Source: Mycobacterium shigaense (GTDB taxonomy: Bacteria; Actinomycetota; Actinomycetes; Mycobacteriales; Mycobacteriaceae). From it: DNA of 64,000 nt. The position numbers and the translations under genes are program-made. Under the pieces are notes generated by a model. It saw nothing but the letters and a program-made list of their open reading frames with translations, ran no database searches and was not told the DNA's origin. Location of the stretch: the NCBI RefSeq assembly GCF_002356315.1, contig NZ_AP018164.1, positions 558,001 to 622,000 of the forward strand. The letters are read 5' to 3'. Shown here in pieces: positions 29,288-39,491 of the stretch (the stretch's first letter is position 1; every line of letters begins with the position of its first letter).

Positions 29288-30463
29288 ATGACGGGCGCAC
29301 CTGGGGGCTCCCGGTGGACGGACACGCTGCTGAATAGCAAGCGGCAGCAGGGGGATCCCTTCGGGGACGACGTCGTCGAAAAACTGTTTGCGCAGGGCAA
29401 CGTCCAGGCAGTTAATGATCTGATGCGCACGCTGGTGAGCAATGACCAGCCGGTGCCGGCGGGTTTGCCCACGCTCGTGCAGGGCTACCTAGCCAAGAAT
29501 GTAGCGCTGCCGGTGTGGGCCGAACCCGCCAAGATCAAGCGCGGGCAGAAGTTGTTCGAAGAACTCGGCCTGCAGATCTCACTGTGTCTGTTCTGTGCAT
29601 CGCTGCCGTCGGCCTACGCGGCGGCCAAGGGCGTCAAGGTGCTCAGTCGCACGGCTCAGCTCGAAACGAATGCGCGCAGGCGGGTGATGGAGACCGGCCA
29701 GTTCCTGATCAACGTGCTCGCCGTCGACAGCTTCGAGCCACAGGGCAAGGGCTTTCGCGCCATCCAGCACGTCCGGCTGATGCACGCCGCCGTGCGCAAG
29801 ATGATCGTGAACCGCAACAACCAGCACCCCGGCTTCTGGGACCCCAACTGGGGCGTCCCGATCAACCAGGAAGACCTTGCCGGCACGATGCTCTCGTTCT
29901 CCTATGTTCCGGTCGGGCCGATGCGGCAGTTGGGTGTCGAGCTGTCCACCGAGGACAAAGAGGCCTACCTGCACCTGTGGAACGTCATCGCCCACCTACT
30001 CGGCGTCGACGACGACATGCGGGTGGAAGGTATCGAAGATGCCACCGCCCTGGTCGAGACGATCCGGCGCCGACAGTTCAGGGCGTCGCCGGAAGGCCAG
30101 CAGATGGCAGCCGCGCTCATGGAGCTGCTCGACGAACTGACGCCCGGGCACGAGTTTGACAAGACGATTCCGCCGTTGATCCGTCACCTGGCCGGCGACG
30201 ACATCGCCGACATGCTGGCGGTACCGCCGTCGAAGTTCACCGACGACCTGGGACGTCTCACCCAGGTGGCCAATTGGTTCTGGTTGCGTGCCTTCGGCAA
30301 GAAGTTGCGTAGTAATTCTCCGCGCTATCAAGTGGTTTCGGATCTGGTCCGCCCGTTCGGGCGCGAGCTGATGCTGGGGATGTTCGCCCTGCAGCGCGGT
30401 GGGGTGCGAGCGGCATTCGACATACCTGATCACCTGGCCAGAAAATGGGAGGTATCGAAATGA
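29288..30463 (+). CDS. MpaB-like oxygenase (DUF2236 / rubber-oxygenase-type domain)
   Basis: A 391-residue protein of the ER-bound oxygenase MpaB/latex-clearing-protein family (DUF2236). Members are b-type heme oxygenases; conserved candidates here are the RRRVMETGQFL helix, the His in HVRLMHAAVRKMI and the HLWNVIAHLLGVDDDMR segment. The substrate is unknown; relatives cleave isoprenoid chains or oxidise terpenoids. No signal peptide is seen. The stop overlaps the next gene's start (ATGA), implying co-translation with the DUF5995 protein. Confidence 0.82.
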   Translation: MTGAPGGSRWTDTLLNSKRQQGDPFGDDVVEKLFAQGNVQAVNDLMRTLVSNDQPVPAGLPTLVQGYLAKNVALPVWAEPAKIKRGQKLFEELGLQISLCLFCASLPSAYAAAKGVKVLSRTAQLETNARRRVMETGQFLINVLAVDSFEPQGKGFRAIQHVRLMHAAVRKMIVNRNNQHPGFWDPNWGVPINQEDLAGTMLSFSYVPVGPMRQLGVELSTEDKEAYLHLWNVIAHLLGVDDDMRVEGIEDATALVETIRRRQFRASPEGQQMAAALMELLDELTPGHEFDKTIPPLIRHLAGDDIADMLAVPPSKFTDDLGRLTQVANWFWLRAFGKKLRSNSPRYQVVSDLVRPFGRELMLGMFALQRGGVRAAFDIPDHLARKWEVSK

Positions 30464-31275
30464 CGCCACTGGGCCGCCTCGCCGAGCCTCAGTCGGTCGA
30501 GGACGTTCTGCACAACATCGATCAGATCATCGACTGGGCGACCAAAGCCGAAAGCCACATCGGCTACTTTGCCGTTCTCTATCGGAGGACCACCCTCGCC
30601 ATTCGAGACGCGGTCAAAGCAGGAGCGTTCGAAGACGGGCCGCGCATGGAAGCGCTCGACGTCGCGTTCGCCCGGCGCTACTTCAACGCGGTGAACGCAT
30701 ATTTCCAGCCGGGCTCTGCCGATGGGCCGACGCTGCCGTGGGAGGTGGCGTTCCTCGGCGACCACGATGGTCAGGCGATCATCCTGCAGCACTTGATGGC
30801 CGGACTGAATGCCCACATCACGTTCGACCTCGGGCTCGCCGTCCATGCGATTGCGCCCGAGTCGATGGACAGCCTGGAGGTGGATTTCTTCCGGGTGAAC
30901 AAGGTCTTGTGTCAGCAGCTACCCGGCGTCCTCAAAGTCATCGACCAGCTCTCCCCCGAGATCCGCTGGACTCGTTGGCTGATACCTGGCGAGGTTCAGG
31001 TGCTCGATCGAACCCTCATGAAACTGCGACGGGGAGCCTGGGATTTCGCCTACTACCTGGCAACGCACCGGCCGACCGTTGCCCAACGGACGGTGCACCA
31101 AGAGGCCTTCGCGGCGGCAGTGGGTTCATGGTACCTGCAACCGCCGGCACGGGTGACTCCCTTCCCTGCGCTCGTACGCCAGATCGGCAAGCACGAAATC
31201 CGTGACGTGCCAAGCAATCTGAAAGCGCTCGATGAAGTGTCACACAATCCGTACAAGCCCCAAAAAGGTTACTGA
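30460..31275 (+). CDS. DUF5995 family protein
   Basis: A 271-residue protein. The ATG at 30460 is used because GGGAGG lies 8 bases upstream; an ATG at 30445 would put that ribosome site inside the gene. It has a helical fold with His-rich stretches (LGDHDGQAIILQHLMAGLNAHITFDLGLA) that could hold a metal. Function of DUF5995 is unknown to me. Coupling to the MpaB-like gene suggests that it supports or acts after that oxygenase. Confidence 0.78.
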   Translation: MTPLGRLAEPQSVEDVLHNIDQIIDWATKAESHIGYFAVLYRRTTLAIRDAVKAGAFEDGPRMEALDVAFARRYFNAVNAYFQPGSADGPTLPWEVAFLGDHDGQAIILQHLMAGLNAHITFDLGLAVHAIAPESMDSLEVDFFRVNKVLCQQLPGVLKVIDQLSPEIRWTRWLIPGEVQVLDRTLMKLRRGAWDFAYYLATHRPTVAQRTVHQEAFAAAVGSWYLQPPARVTPFPALVRQIGKHEIRDVPSNLKALDEVSHNPYKPQKGY

Positions 31276-31291
31276 CCTTACCGCGCGCGGG

Positions 31292-34200
31292 TTATGAGAG
31301 CAGCTCCTGTGTCCGCGCGAATTCTGGCCATCGAGCATCGCCTGGGAACCGAGAAGCAATGTCGCTGAGGGCGGAGCGATCACCGTAAAGATCGAAAAGA
31401 TCTAAGCTACAACGTAATTCGAATAACGTAGCGCCCTGGCGTTGGCTGAACTGCAGCGCAGCAGTCAGGGCGTTGCGGCGTTCCTGCGGGTCGGCGAGCG
31501 TTTGCGCGCGCACCCGCAGTAGCTCACCATCGTAGAAATGCATTCCCGTCTCAACCGCGTGGCCCAACGCTATCTCCAATCGTTCCCGCGCCCGCTCTGG
31601 TAGGCCCGCCGCAATCAGCAGGCGGCCGATGATCGCATCGTGAAACGTGAGGAACATCTTGAGATGCATGCGGCGGGAGCTGTCCACCCACCGCGCCAAC
31701 TTTTCGGCGCGGGTGGTCAGGGTGGCGGTGTCGGCCTCCGCCGTCAACGCTGCTAGTGCCTCAACGGTAGCGTGTTGGGTCCTGCCGACCCATTGCCACA
31801 GGTCCAGTCCAGACCGTTCGCTGAGCTCGCGAAGTTCCGCGACCAGAGCCGCGGCCTTGTCGATTTGGCTGTTCTCCAAGCGCATCCAGATTTCCATGTA
31901 ATAGGTGTTCGCCCTGTTATAGGCATTCCGCGGGAATGCCAAGCCATCGCATCGTCGGAACGAATCGGTCAACTCCGTGTGTGCGCTGTCGATATCACCG
32001 CATACCGTATCCGTGAGCGCCATATACGTGTGCGCCAACGAGATGGGGTCGACGTTCACCCACCAGGCGGTGTCCAGCACATTAGGATCTGCCGCCGAAC
32101 TTTCCGCCAGCGCCCGCAACAAGTGCTCGCGGGCAGCCGAGAAATCGCCTTCCAGCCAGACGACAGAACCCAGCACCGCCGCTATGGCTGGTTGAATCCA
32201 GGATCGGGTGATCCGGCCGGACAGCGAGTCGAGCAGATCGTGGGCCCGGCGCAGTTCGGCGCGCGGGACGTAATAGCCGATCAAACCTATTAGGGTGGTT
32301 AGCAATTCGTCCTCATAGTCGCCGTTGCTCGCCAATGCCAGGCAGCGTCGGAAGTCGGCAGGTCCCTCACCACTCATGCTGCCCTGGGTGGCGCCCGCCA
32401 GGAAACCGCGCTCCATCCGGATCGCAATCTCTGTGCGGTCGCGTGTCGCGCCCGATGGGCAGCATGTGAGCTCGTCGAGCGCATTGGTGAGGCACGCGAC
32501 AGCCTCGTGTGCGGCACCGCGGCGTCTGGCGCTGATCGAGGCCTTGCGATAAGCGTCGACGGCTCCGTCGTGATGGTCTGCATGCTCGAAATGGCCTGCG
32601 ATCAGCCGCCAATCCGGTTCGGCGGTCGCCGCGGCGGCGACCAGAGCGCGGGCGGCACGCGCGTGCAGGTTACGGCTGACCGAGGGCGGGGCCAGCTCGG
32701 CGGCCACCTCGCGGAGCAACTCGTGGCGGAATCGCCAGCCGTCGGTCCCGCGCCTTTCGAACACCCGCACCCGCTCGAGTTCCGCGACGATGTCGTCGAC
32801 GCCGTCGACGTGCGGATCGACCACAGCGCGAAGCAATGCCAGGTCACCAGCGCGCCCGATCACCGCGGCCGCCTCGACCACCGGCACGACCTCGGCATGC
32901 GAATGATGCAACCGGGCGAACAGCGGCTCGTACAGGGCCTCGGGTACCCCGGCGTCGGGCTCGACGACATCGAGTTCATTGAGGACATGCTCGATGTAGA
33001 ACGGCACCCCATCGCATCGGGCGCGCACCGCGGCCCGCTGGGCAGCGGTCACCGACGGCTCCAACGCGTCGATCAGCGCGTCGGACTCCTGGTCGGTCAG
33101 CGGTGAAAGTTCGAAAACCGTTACCGGCCAGTCTTTTTTCAGCCAGCCGTCTTCTCGCCCGGTCAACACGACAAGCAGCCGTCCGTCCGCGCCGGTCAGT
33201 ATTGAGTCGAGCAGTTCGACGGTGGACGGATCGAACCAGTGCACGTCCTCGGCGACCACCAGCCCGGCTTGATCGCCGAAGCCGGCCAGCATGTATTGGC
33301 GAACCGTCGCGCCGATAGCGTCATAGAGCGAGCGGCCCTCGACTGCGGCGGCCTGATAACCGTGTTCGGGGCCGACACCGATCACCGGGCCGAGCAAAGG
33401 CACGGCGCTGTCCGAATCCAGACCACGCGCGCGCAATTCGGCCTGCAGCAGGCGCAGCCGCTCGGCCCCGCCGGTGAGCCGGGTGATGCCACAACGGCGT
33501 TCGATGAGCCGGCGAACCGGGTGCAGGCCGGTGTCGGAATGCAGCGGCGAGCCGAACAGCGCGATCACGGGCGCCCTTGAGCTCTGGGCCAATTGGGCCG
33601 CCTCGGCGACCAGTCGGGTCTTGCCGATGCCCGCCTCGCCGCGAAATGCGACACCCGGGGTGGTGAGGACGCCGTCGCGCGCCTGTTGCCAGCTCTGCTG
33701 AAGCCGCGTGCGCTCACGGTCGCGACCGATCAGTGGCGGCGTCCGTGGCGGCGGTGCGTCCTGGCGTTCCCCGAGCACCTGGTGATGGCCGATCAATCCC
33801 TCGACGCCTTTGACTACGACGGGTAGCCCGGCGTGGAGGTCGAACGCATCGGCCACCAGTGGAGCGACGGCATCGGACACCGACACAGTGCCCGGACTGG
33901 CCATGGCACAAAGACGGGCCGACAGGTTCGCGGCGAATCCGTAGACGTCGTCCTGGTCGGTGTCGAGATAGACCAGGCCGCGGTGGATGCCGACCCGAAC
34001 GTTGATAGCCACGCCGAACTTGTGTTCGGATTGGATGCTCAGCTGCGCGACGACGCGGGTGATGTCCAGCCCGGACGCGACGGCGCGCCGCACGTCATTC
34101 TCATGCGCCTTGGGGTGGCCGAAGACGGCCAACAGGCCGTCGCCCTTGATCGAACAGACATGGCCCTCGTATCGGTCGACGACCCGCTGCACCTCATCGC

Positions 34201-34474
34201 GATACCGACCGACCAAGGCGCGATACGTCTCGGGTTCCAGCCGGGTGGACAGCGCGGTCGAGTCGACGAGGTCGGCGACCAGGATGGTCAGCCGGCGGAT
34301 TTCACCGAACCGCGGCGGCGCGGTGAGCAGGTCCTCGGCCTCCGGGTTGCCGCGGTCGACCGCGAGAACCTGCGCCGCCAGTGCGGTCGCCGTCGTGCGG
34401 TCGCCATCATTGATGGCCCGCACCGCGCGCTGCAGCAAGTCGTCGATCGATGCAACGCTGTCGCTAGCGCCCAA
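31292..34474 (-). CDS. Class III nucleotide cyclase domain fused to AAA-type ATPase and helical repeats
   Basis: A 1060-residue protein. Residues about 58-235 are a class III cyclase domain: metal Asp68 (VADLVDST) and Asp112 (IKGDGLLAVFG), Asp176 (DDVYG), Asn183 and Arg187 (AANLSARL). The position normally held by the substrate-selecting Lys (four before the second metal Asp) is Ser108, so nucleotide preference or activity is uncertain. A Walker A loop GEAGIGKT (279-286) begins a signalling ATPase module, followed by about 600 residues of helical repeats. There is no C-terminal LuxR helix-turn-helix. The TTG start is supported by AGGAGG six bases upstream. Confidence 0.86.
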   Translation of the reverse strand: MGASDSVASIDDLLQRAVRAINDGDRTTATALAAQVLAVDRGNPEAEDLLTAPPRFGEIRRLTILVADLVDSTALSTRLEPETYRALVGRYRDEVQRVVDRYEGHVCSIKGDGLLAVFGHPKAHENDVRRAVASGLDITRVVAQLSIQSEHKFGVAINVRVGIHRGLVYLDTDQDDVYGFAANLSARLCAMASPGTVSVSDAVAPLVADAFDLHAGLPVVVKGVEGLIGHHQVLGERQDAPPPRTPPLIGRDRERTRLQQSWQQARDGVLTTPGVAFRGEAGIGKTRLVAEAAQLAQSSRAPVIALFGSPLHSDTGLHPVRRLIERRCGITRLTGGAERLRLLQAELRARGLDSDSAVPLLGPVIGVGPEHGYQAAAVEGRSLYDAIGATVRQYMLAGFGDQAGLVVAEDVHWFDPSTVELLDSILTGADGRLLVVLTGREDGWLKKDWPVTVFELSPLTDQESDALIDALEPSVTAAQRAAVRARCDGVPFYIEHVLNELDVVEPDAGVPEALYEPLFARLHHSHAEVVPVVEAAAVIGRAGDLALLRAVVDPHVDGVDDIVAELERVRVFERRGTDGWRFRHELLREVAAELAPPSVSRNLHARAARALVAAAATAEPDWRLIAGHFEHADHHDGAVDAYRKASISARRRGAAHEAVACLTNALDELTCCPSGATRDRTEIAIRMERGFLAGATQGSMSGEGPADFRRCLALASNGDYEDELLTTLIGLIGYYVPRAELRRAHDLLDSLSGRITRSWIQPAIAAVLGSVVWLEGDFSAAREHLLRALAESSAADPNVLDTAWWVNVDPISLAHTYMALTDTVCGDIDSAHTELTDSFRRCDGLAFPRNAYNRANTYYMEIWMRLENSQIDKAAALVAELRELSERSGLDLWQWVGRTQHATVEALAALTAEADTATLTTRAEKLARWVDSSRRMHLKMFLTFHDAIIGRLLIAAGLPERARERLEIALGHAVETGMHFYDGELLRVRAQTLADPQERRNALTAALQFSQRQGATLFELRCSLDLFDLYGDRSALSDIASRFPGDARWPEFARTQELLS

Positions 34475-34563
34475 CCCGCGCCTCCTGTCTGCCCCCAGGA
34501 TTGGCTCAGAATACCGATCTATCCCGCGTATTTCAGCGGATGGGCAGCAGAACTTTCGGGGTG

Positions 34564-35454
34564 CTAGACGCGAATCGAGAACACCGCGACCGCGGGCTCG
34601 CCGGGGCGCGCGCTGCGGTAGCCGCCGCGGCGCAGTGCATCGGTCGGTGCGGTCATCGGCTCGAAGCAGATCAGGTCCTCGGCCGGCGGCGCGAAGATCT
34701 GGGTGGCCGAATAGCCTTGCTCGAAGCGGACTTCCATGCGACGCCCGCCGCCGGAAACCGCGAACACCGCACCGTCCTCGATCTGGTCGTAAGCATCGTC
34801 AAAGGCCTTGTCGCCCAGCAACTCCGAGCCGGGCGGCTGGGCCGCGGTCGCGCCGTTGGGCAGACCGCGCTCGTCGAGACTCAGATGCCGCAGCGCGGGC
34901 GTCTCGATGAGCCATTCGCCGCGGGCCGCCTCCGGCACGCGCAGATATGGGTGGAACCCAAAGCACAGCGGGACGGCGGTGTCACCGGTCGCGGTGACGG
35001 TGGTGCGCACCGTCAGCGTCCGGTCGGCCAGCAGCACGCTCACCGCGAGCAGGTGCGGGTACGGGAAGCTGGCCAACAGCTCCGGTTCGGCACCGAAGTT
35101 CACCTCGGCGGTCAGCTCGTTGTCCGAGTTCGCCGTCACCTTCCAGCCCGGGTAGGCGGCCAGCACGCCGTGGATGGGCAACCCGTTGGGATCGGCCCGC
35201 ACCCCGTGTTCGCCCGGCGTCAGCGTCACCGTCACGTTTTCGGCCGTATAAGTGTTGGCACCCAACCGGTTTGCCCACGGATACAGGATCGGTATCCCCA
35301 TGGTCTTGCCGGCCTCGAGGTAGGCATCGAGCCCGCGCCGTTGGCCGAGCAACTCCACCGCCGCGTCGGTCAGCGAGGTGCCGATCATGCCCGCCTCCGG
35401 GACGAACTGCGCGGCGACCGCCGAGGACGGGTCGCGCAGGGTGACGACATGCAC
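34564..35454 (-). CDS. Aldose 1-epimerase family protein
   Basis: A 296-residue galactose-mutarotase-like protein. The two catalytic His candidates are in LPIHGVLA and CFGFHPYLRV, and the Glu acting as base in ICFEPMTAPTDALRRGG. Family members interconvert alpha and beta anomers of sugars; the exact sugar cannot be read off. It lies 28 bases from the flavohemoprotein-like gene, which is upstream on the same strand, so the two are probably co-transcribed, although no functional link is evident. Confidence 0.9.
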   Translation of the reverse strand: MHVVTLRDPSSAVAAQFVPEAGMIGTSLTDAAVELLGQRRGLDAYLEAGKTMGIPILYPWANRLGANTYTAENVTVTLTPGEHGVRADPNGLPIHGVLAAYPGWKVTANSDNELTAEVNFGAEPELLASFPYPHLLAVSVLLADRTLTVRTTVTATGDTAVPLCFGFHPYLRVPEAARGEWLIETPALRHLSLDERGLPNGATAAQPPGSELLGDKAFDDAYDQIEDGAVFAVSGGGRRMEVRFEQGYSATQIFAPPAEDLICFEPMTAPTDALRRGGYRSARPGEPAVAVFSIRV

Positions 35455-35482
35455 GCCGTCAGACTAACCCGTGGCCGCCGGC

Positions 35483-36652
35483 TTAGCGGGACAGCGGGTC
35501 GTGCTGAATGCGCTCGGGCGGGGCGCCTTTGGCGGTCAGGGCGGCCGCGGTGGCACGGACCATCGCGGGTCCGCCGCAGATCAGGATCTGGCGGTCGCCC
35601 CAGCCGCCGTACTTGGTGACGACCTCGGGCAGCCGTCCGGTCTGGTGCACATGCAGCCCCCGCGGCGGGGTCACGTCGGGATAGTCGGCCGCCCACGCGG
35701 GGTCTCGGCTGTACTCCGACACCGGCGATACCGACAGCCAGGGATTGTGCGAGGCGATCTGCCAGAGCGTGGGCAGGTCGTAGAGCTCGCAGCGGTAGCG
35801 CGCGCCGTAGAACAGATGTATTCGCGGGTTTTCCGCGAGGCGGGACAGGTCCATGATCAGCGAGCGCAGCGGGGCCAGGCCGGTGCTCCCGGCCACCATG
35901 AGCACGTCGCCGCCGTCGCGGTCGACGTGCAGGCCGCCATGCGGGCTGGACATCCGCCACCGGTCACCCATGCGGGTCTCGTTGACGATCGCCGTGCTGA
36001 CCAGGCCGCCCGGGACCTGGCGGACGTGGAACTCGATGCCGCCGTCCGGGTCGGCCGGAATCGCGGGGGACAGGTAACGCCAGCGGCGCGGGCACTGCGG
36101 GACGTGGACGTTCACGTACTGGCCGGGGTGATAGTGCATCGGGCGGTCCAGGCGCAGCCGGACGACGGCGAGATCGCGGGACATGCGGTGGTGCTCGACG
36201 ACTGTCCCGTCCCACCACGCGGGCCCCTCCTCGGCGTCGGCCGCTCCGCTCATGACTCCGGTGATCAGGTTGAGCGAGGACGCCGCGGCGGCGTCGACGG
36301 CGTCGGTCCACGCACCGCCGAGCCGGCTGCGCAGCGTCGCGTACAAGGCGCGGCGCAGCGTCTCGTAATGGCTTGGCAGCACACCGTATTTACGGTGGTC
36401 GCGACCGAGCTGGGCGAGGAAGGCCACCGGCTTGGCGGCGCGCTGGGCCACCAGTTCCTCGTAGACCCAGTGCATCGCGTGGCCGAAAGCGCTTCGCTGT
36501 GCGGCCATTTCGGGTGGAAAGAGGTCGCGAACCGACACGTCGAGGGCGAACCAATGGTTGTAGAACCGGAGGACGAGTTCGCCCGCGTCCGGCCCGTCCG
36601 GCTGGAAGGCATCGCGCAGCACCCGCAACGCGTCGGAGTCCTCGAGGCTCAC
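35483..36652 (-). CDS. Type II-like flavohemoprotein (Rv0385-like)
   Basis: A 389-residue protein. A globin domain (about 1-140, proximal-His candidates in [18 protein letters not shown]) is joined to a ferredoxin-reductase module with FAD motif ([11 protein letters not shown]), a Gly loop ([15 protein letters not shown]) and an NAD-binding end ([10 protein letters not shown]). Classical flavohemoproteins oxidise nitric oxide to nitrate; mycobacterial type II forms have altered FAD/NAD sites and are reported to act on D-lactate and protect membrane lipids. Which applies is not provable from sequence alone. It is divergent from clpB over a 203-base region. Confidence 0.88.
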   Translation of the reverse strand: MSLEDSDALRVLRDAFQPDGPDAGELVLRFYNHWFALDVSVRDLFPPEMAAQRSAFGHAMHWVYEELVAQRAAKPVAFLAQLGRDHRKYGVLPSHYETLRRALYATLRSRLGGAWTDAVDAAAASSLNLITGVMSGAADAEEGPAWWDGTVVEHHRMSRDLAVVRLRLDRPMHYHPGQYVNVHVPQCPRRWRYLSPAIPADPDGGIEFHVRQVPGGLVSTAIVNETRMGDRWRMSSPHGGLHVDRDGGDVLMVAGSTGLAPLRSLIMDLSRLAENPRIHLFYGARYRCELYDLPTLWQIASHNPWLSVSPVSEYSRDPAWAADYPDVTPPRGLHVHQTGRLPEVVTKYGGWGDRQILICGGPAMVRATAAALTAKGAPPERIQHDPLSR

Positions 36653-36767
36653 GGAGCCCGATTCTAGGCTCGCGCGCCGCCGTGGCCGGCCTCGTCGCGG
36701 GCGAGGTCGTTGTGCGTCTGAATCATGGACTAAAGGCCTCTATCGGAGCGCGCGGAAAAAAATTAAA

Positions 36768-36788
36768 CTTGAGCGGAACAGACTCAAC
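36768..36788. promoter_or_regulatory. HAIR site upstream of clpB
   Basis: CTTGAGC (36768-36774), 7 bases, ACTCAAC (36782-36788), a close match to the HspR consensus, immediately followed by TTGACG (36790-36795), a candidate -35. This puts clpB in the same HspR regulon as dnaK. The remainder of the 36653-36855 interval is AT-richer promoter DNA with no gene. Confidence 0.85.
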
Positions 36789-36855
36789 CTTGACGGCGTT
36801 GAACAACGCGACAAGCATTTTGCATATCCCTTTTAGACCCACGATGGAGGGCGGA

Positions 36856-39402
36856 GTGGACTCCTTTAACCCGACAACCAAGACTCAAGCGGCCCTGACG
36901 TCGGCCTTACAGGCGGCCTCAGCTGCCGGTAACCCCGAGATCCGGCCCGCCCACCTGCTGATGGCCCTGCTGACGCAGGCGGACGGCATCGCCGGACCGC
37001 TGTTGGAGGCCGTCGGCGTCCAGCCCGCCACCATCCGCACCGAGGCCGAGCGCCTGGTCGAAAAGCTGCCCCAGACCAGCGGCGCCAGCTCGCAGCCCCA
37101 GCTGTCACGCGAATCGCTGGCCGCGATCACCACCGCCCAGCAACTGGCCACCGAGATGGACGACGAGTACGTCTCGACCGAGCACCTGCTGGTCGGCCTG
37201 GCCACCGGCGATTCCGATGTCGCCAAGCTGCTGACCGGCCACGGCGCGTCGCCGCAGGCCCTGCGGGACGGCTTCGTCAAGGTCCGCGGCAGCGCCCGCG
37301 TCACCAGCCCCGAGCCCGAGGCCACCTACCAGGCACTGGAGAAGTACTCCACCGACCTGACCGCCCGCGCCCGGGAAGGCAAGCTCGACCCGGTGATCGG
37401 GCGGGACAACGAGATCCGCCGCGTCGTGCAGGTACTCTCCCGTCGCACCAAGAACAACCCGGTGCTGATCGGCGAGCCCGGCGTCGGCAAGACCGCGATC
37501 GTCGAGGGCCTGGCCCAGCGCATCGTGGCCGGCGACGTCCCGGAAAGCCTGCGCGACAAGACCGTCATCAGCCTGGATCTGGGTTCGATGGTGGCCGGCG
37601 CGAAGTACCGCGGTGAATTCGAGGAGCGGCTCAAGGCCGTGCTCGACGACATCAAGAACTCCGCCGGGCAGATCATCACGTTCATCGACGAGCTGCACAC
37701 CATCGTCGGCGCCGGCGCGACCGGTGAGGGCGCGATGGACGCCGGCAACATGATCAAGCCGATGCTGGCGCGAGGCGAGCTGCGGTTGGTCGGCGCCACC
37801 ACCCTCGACGAGTACCGAAAGTACATCGAAAAGGACGCCGCGCTCGAGCGCCGCTTCCAGCAGGTGCTGGTCGGTGAGCCGTCCGTGGAGGACACCGTCG
37901 GGATTCTGCGCGGCCTGAAAGACCGCTACGAGGTGCACCACGGCGTGCGCATCACCGACTCGGCGCTGGTCGCCGCGGCGACGCTGTCCGATCGCTACAT
38001 CACCGCCCGCTTCCTGCCGGACAAGGCCATCGACCTGGTCGACGAGGCCGCGTCCCGCCTGAAGATGGAGATCGACTCGCGGCCCGTCGAGATCGACGAG
38101 GTCGAGCGCTTGGTGCGCCGCCTCGAGATCGAGGAGATGGCGCTGGCCAAGGAGGAGGACGCGGCGTCCAAGGAGCGGCTGGAGAAGCTGCGCTCCGAGC
38201 TGGCCGACCAGAAGGAGAAGCTGGCCGAGCTGACCACCCGGTGGCAGAACGAGAAGAGCGCCATCGACGTCGTCCGCGACCTCAAGGAGCAGCTGGACGT
38301 GCTGCGCGGCGAGTCCGAGCGCGCCGAGCGCGATGGCGACCTGGCCAAGGCCGCTGAGCTGCGCTACGGGCGGATCCCCGAGCTGGAGAAGAAGCTCGAC
38401 GCCGCGCTGCCCCACGCCGAGGCCCGCGAGAACGTGATGCTCAAGGAGGAGGTCGGTCCCGACGACATCGCCGACGTGGTGTCCGCGTGGACGGGCATCC
38501 CGGCCGGCCGGATGCTCGAGGGCGAGACCGCCAAGCTGCTGCGCATGGAAGAGGAGCTAGGCAAGCGCGTCATCGGGCAGAAGAAGGCGGTGACCGCGGT
38601 GTCCGACGCCGTGCGCCGTTCGCGCGCCGGGGTCGCCGACCCCAACCGGCCGACCGGCTCGTTCATGTTCCTCGGGCCTACCGGTGTCGGTAAGACCGAG
38701 CTGGCCAAGGCGCTGGCGGAGTTCCTGTTCGACGACGAACGGGCGATGGTCCGCATCGACATGAGCGAGTACGGCGAAAAGCACTCGGTGGCCCGGCTGG
38801 TCGGCGCCCCGCCCGGATACATCGGCTACGACCAGGGCGGCCAGCTGACCGAGGCGGTGCGGCGGCGTCCGTACACGGTGATCCTGTTCGACGAGATCGA
38901 GAAGGCGCACCCGGACGTGTTCGACGTGCTGCTGCAGGTGCTCGACGAGGGCCGGCTGACTGACGGACAGGGCCGCACGGTCGACTTCCGCAACACCATC
39001 CTGATCCTGACGTCCAACCTGGGATCGGGTGGCAGCGAGGAGCAGGTGATGGCCGCGGTGCGCTCGGCGTTCAAGCCGGAGTTCATCAACCGGCTCGACG
39101 ACGTGATCATCTTCCACGGCCTCGAACCCGGTGAGCTGGTCTCGATCGTCGACATCCAGCTGGCCCAGCTGCAGAAGCGGCTGGCGCAGCGTCGCCTCAT
39201 GCTGGAGGTGTCGTTGCCGGCCAAGCAGTGGCTGGCTCAGCGCGGTTTCGACCCGGTGTACGGTGCCCGTCCGCTGCGCCGGTTGGTGCAGCAGGCCATC
39301 GGCGACCAGCTGGCCAAGCTGCTGCTGGCCGGCGACGTCCACGACGGCGACACCGTGCCGGTCAACGTCAGCCCGGACGGCGACAGCCTGATCCTGGGCT
39401 AA
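36856..39402 (+). CDS. clpB: ATP-dependent disaggregase ClpB
   Basis: ClpB, 848 residues, exactly the M. tuberculosis length as I recall, from the GTG at 36856 (GGAGGGCGGA just upstream). It has an N-domain of about 150 residues, NBD1 with Walker [14 protein letters not shown] and Walker [12 protein letters not shown], the coiled-coil M-domain (about 400-525) and NBD2 with [14 protein letters not shown] and [13 protein letters not shown]. It threads aggregated proteins through its hexamer with help from DnaK/DnaJ/GrpE, all encoded 10 kb away and sharing the HAIR control site. Confidence 0.98.
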   Translation: MDSFNPTTKTQAALTSALQAASAAGNPEIRPAHLLMALLTQADGIAGPLLEAVGVQPATIRTEAERLVEKLPQTSGASSQPQLSRESLAAITTAQQLATEMDDEYVSTEHLLVGLATGDSDVAKLLTGHGASPQALRDGFVKVRGSARVTSPEPEATYQALEKYSTDLTARAREGKLDPVIGRDNEIRRVVQVLSRRTKNNPVLIGEPGVGKTAIVEGLAQRIVAGDVPESLRDKTVISLDLGSMVAGAKYRGEFEERLKAVLDDIKNSAGQIITFIDELHTIVGAGATGEGAMDAGNMIKPMLARGELRLVGATTLDEYRKYIEKDAALERRFQQVLVGEPSVEDTVGILRGLKDRYEVHHGVRITDSALVAAATLSDRYITARFLPDKAIDLVDEAASRLKMEIDSRPVEIDEVERLVRRLEIEEMALAKEEDAASKERLEKLRSELADQKEKLAELTTRWQNEKSAIDVVRDLKEQLDVLRGESERAERDGDLAKAAELRYGRIPELEKKLDAALPHAEARENVMLKEEVGPDDIADVVSAWTGIPAGRMLEGETAKLLRMEEELGKRVIGQKKAVTAVSDAVRRSRAGVADPNRPTGSFMFLGPTGVGKTELAKALAEFLFDDERAMVRIDMSEYGEKHSVARLVGAPPGYIGYDQGGQLTEAVRRRPYTVILFDEIEKAHPDVFDVLLQVLDEGRLTDGQGRTVDFRNTILILTSNLGSGGSEEQVMAAVRSAFKPEFINRLDDVIIFHGLEPGELVSIVDIQLAQLQKRLAQRRLMLEVSLPAKQWLAQRGFDPVYGARPLRRLVQQAIGDQLAKLLLAGDVHDGDTVPVNVSPDGDSLILG

Positions 39403-39411
39403 ATCAGCTGC

Positions 39412-39471
39412 GCCGAACGTGCACTCACCGTCAAAATCGGGCGATTTTTTCGCAGTGAGTGCACGTTCGGC
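39412..39471. terminator. Perfect 17-bp palindrome with nested hairpin, probable two-way terminator/repeat element
   Basis: GCCGAACGTGCACTCAC (39412-39428) pairs perfectly with GTGAGTGCACGTTCGGC (39455-39471). Inside the loop AAAATCG (39433-39439) pairs with CGATTTT (39442-39448), followed by more T. It lies between convergent clpB and the enoyl-CoA hydratase gene. A diverged copy of the same element sits after fba (50627-50688). Confidence 0.75.
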
Positions 39472-39491
39472 ATCCGCTACCGGCGCGCCGG

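Noticed and set aside
31292..34474. Orthologue of M. tuberculosis Rv0386 (LuxR-type cyclase)
   Set aside because: Position would fit, but there is no LuxR helix-turn-helix and the cyclase start differs.
36373..36855. N-terminal extension of clpB
   Set aside because: It would cross the HAIR site and the divergent flavohemoprotein gene; the GTG at 36856 gives the exact family length.
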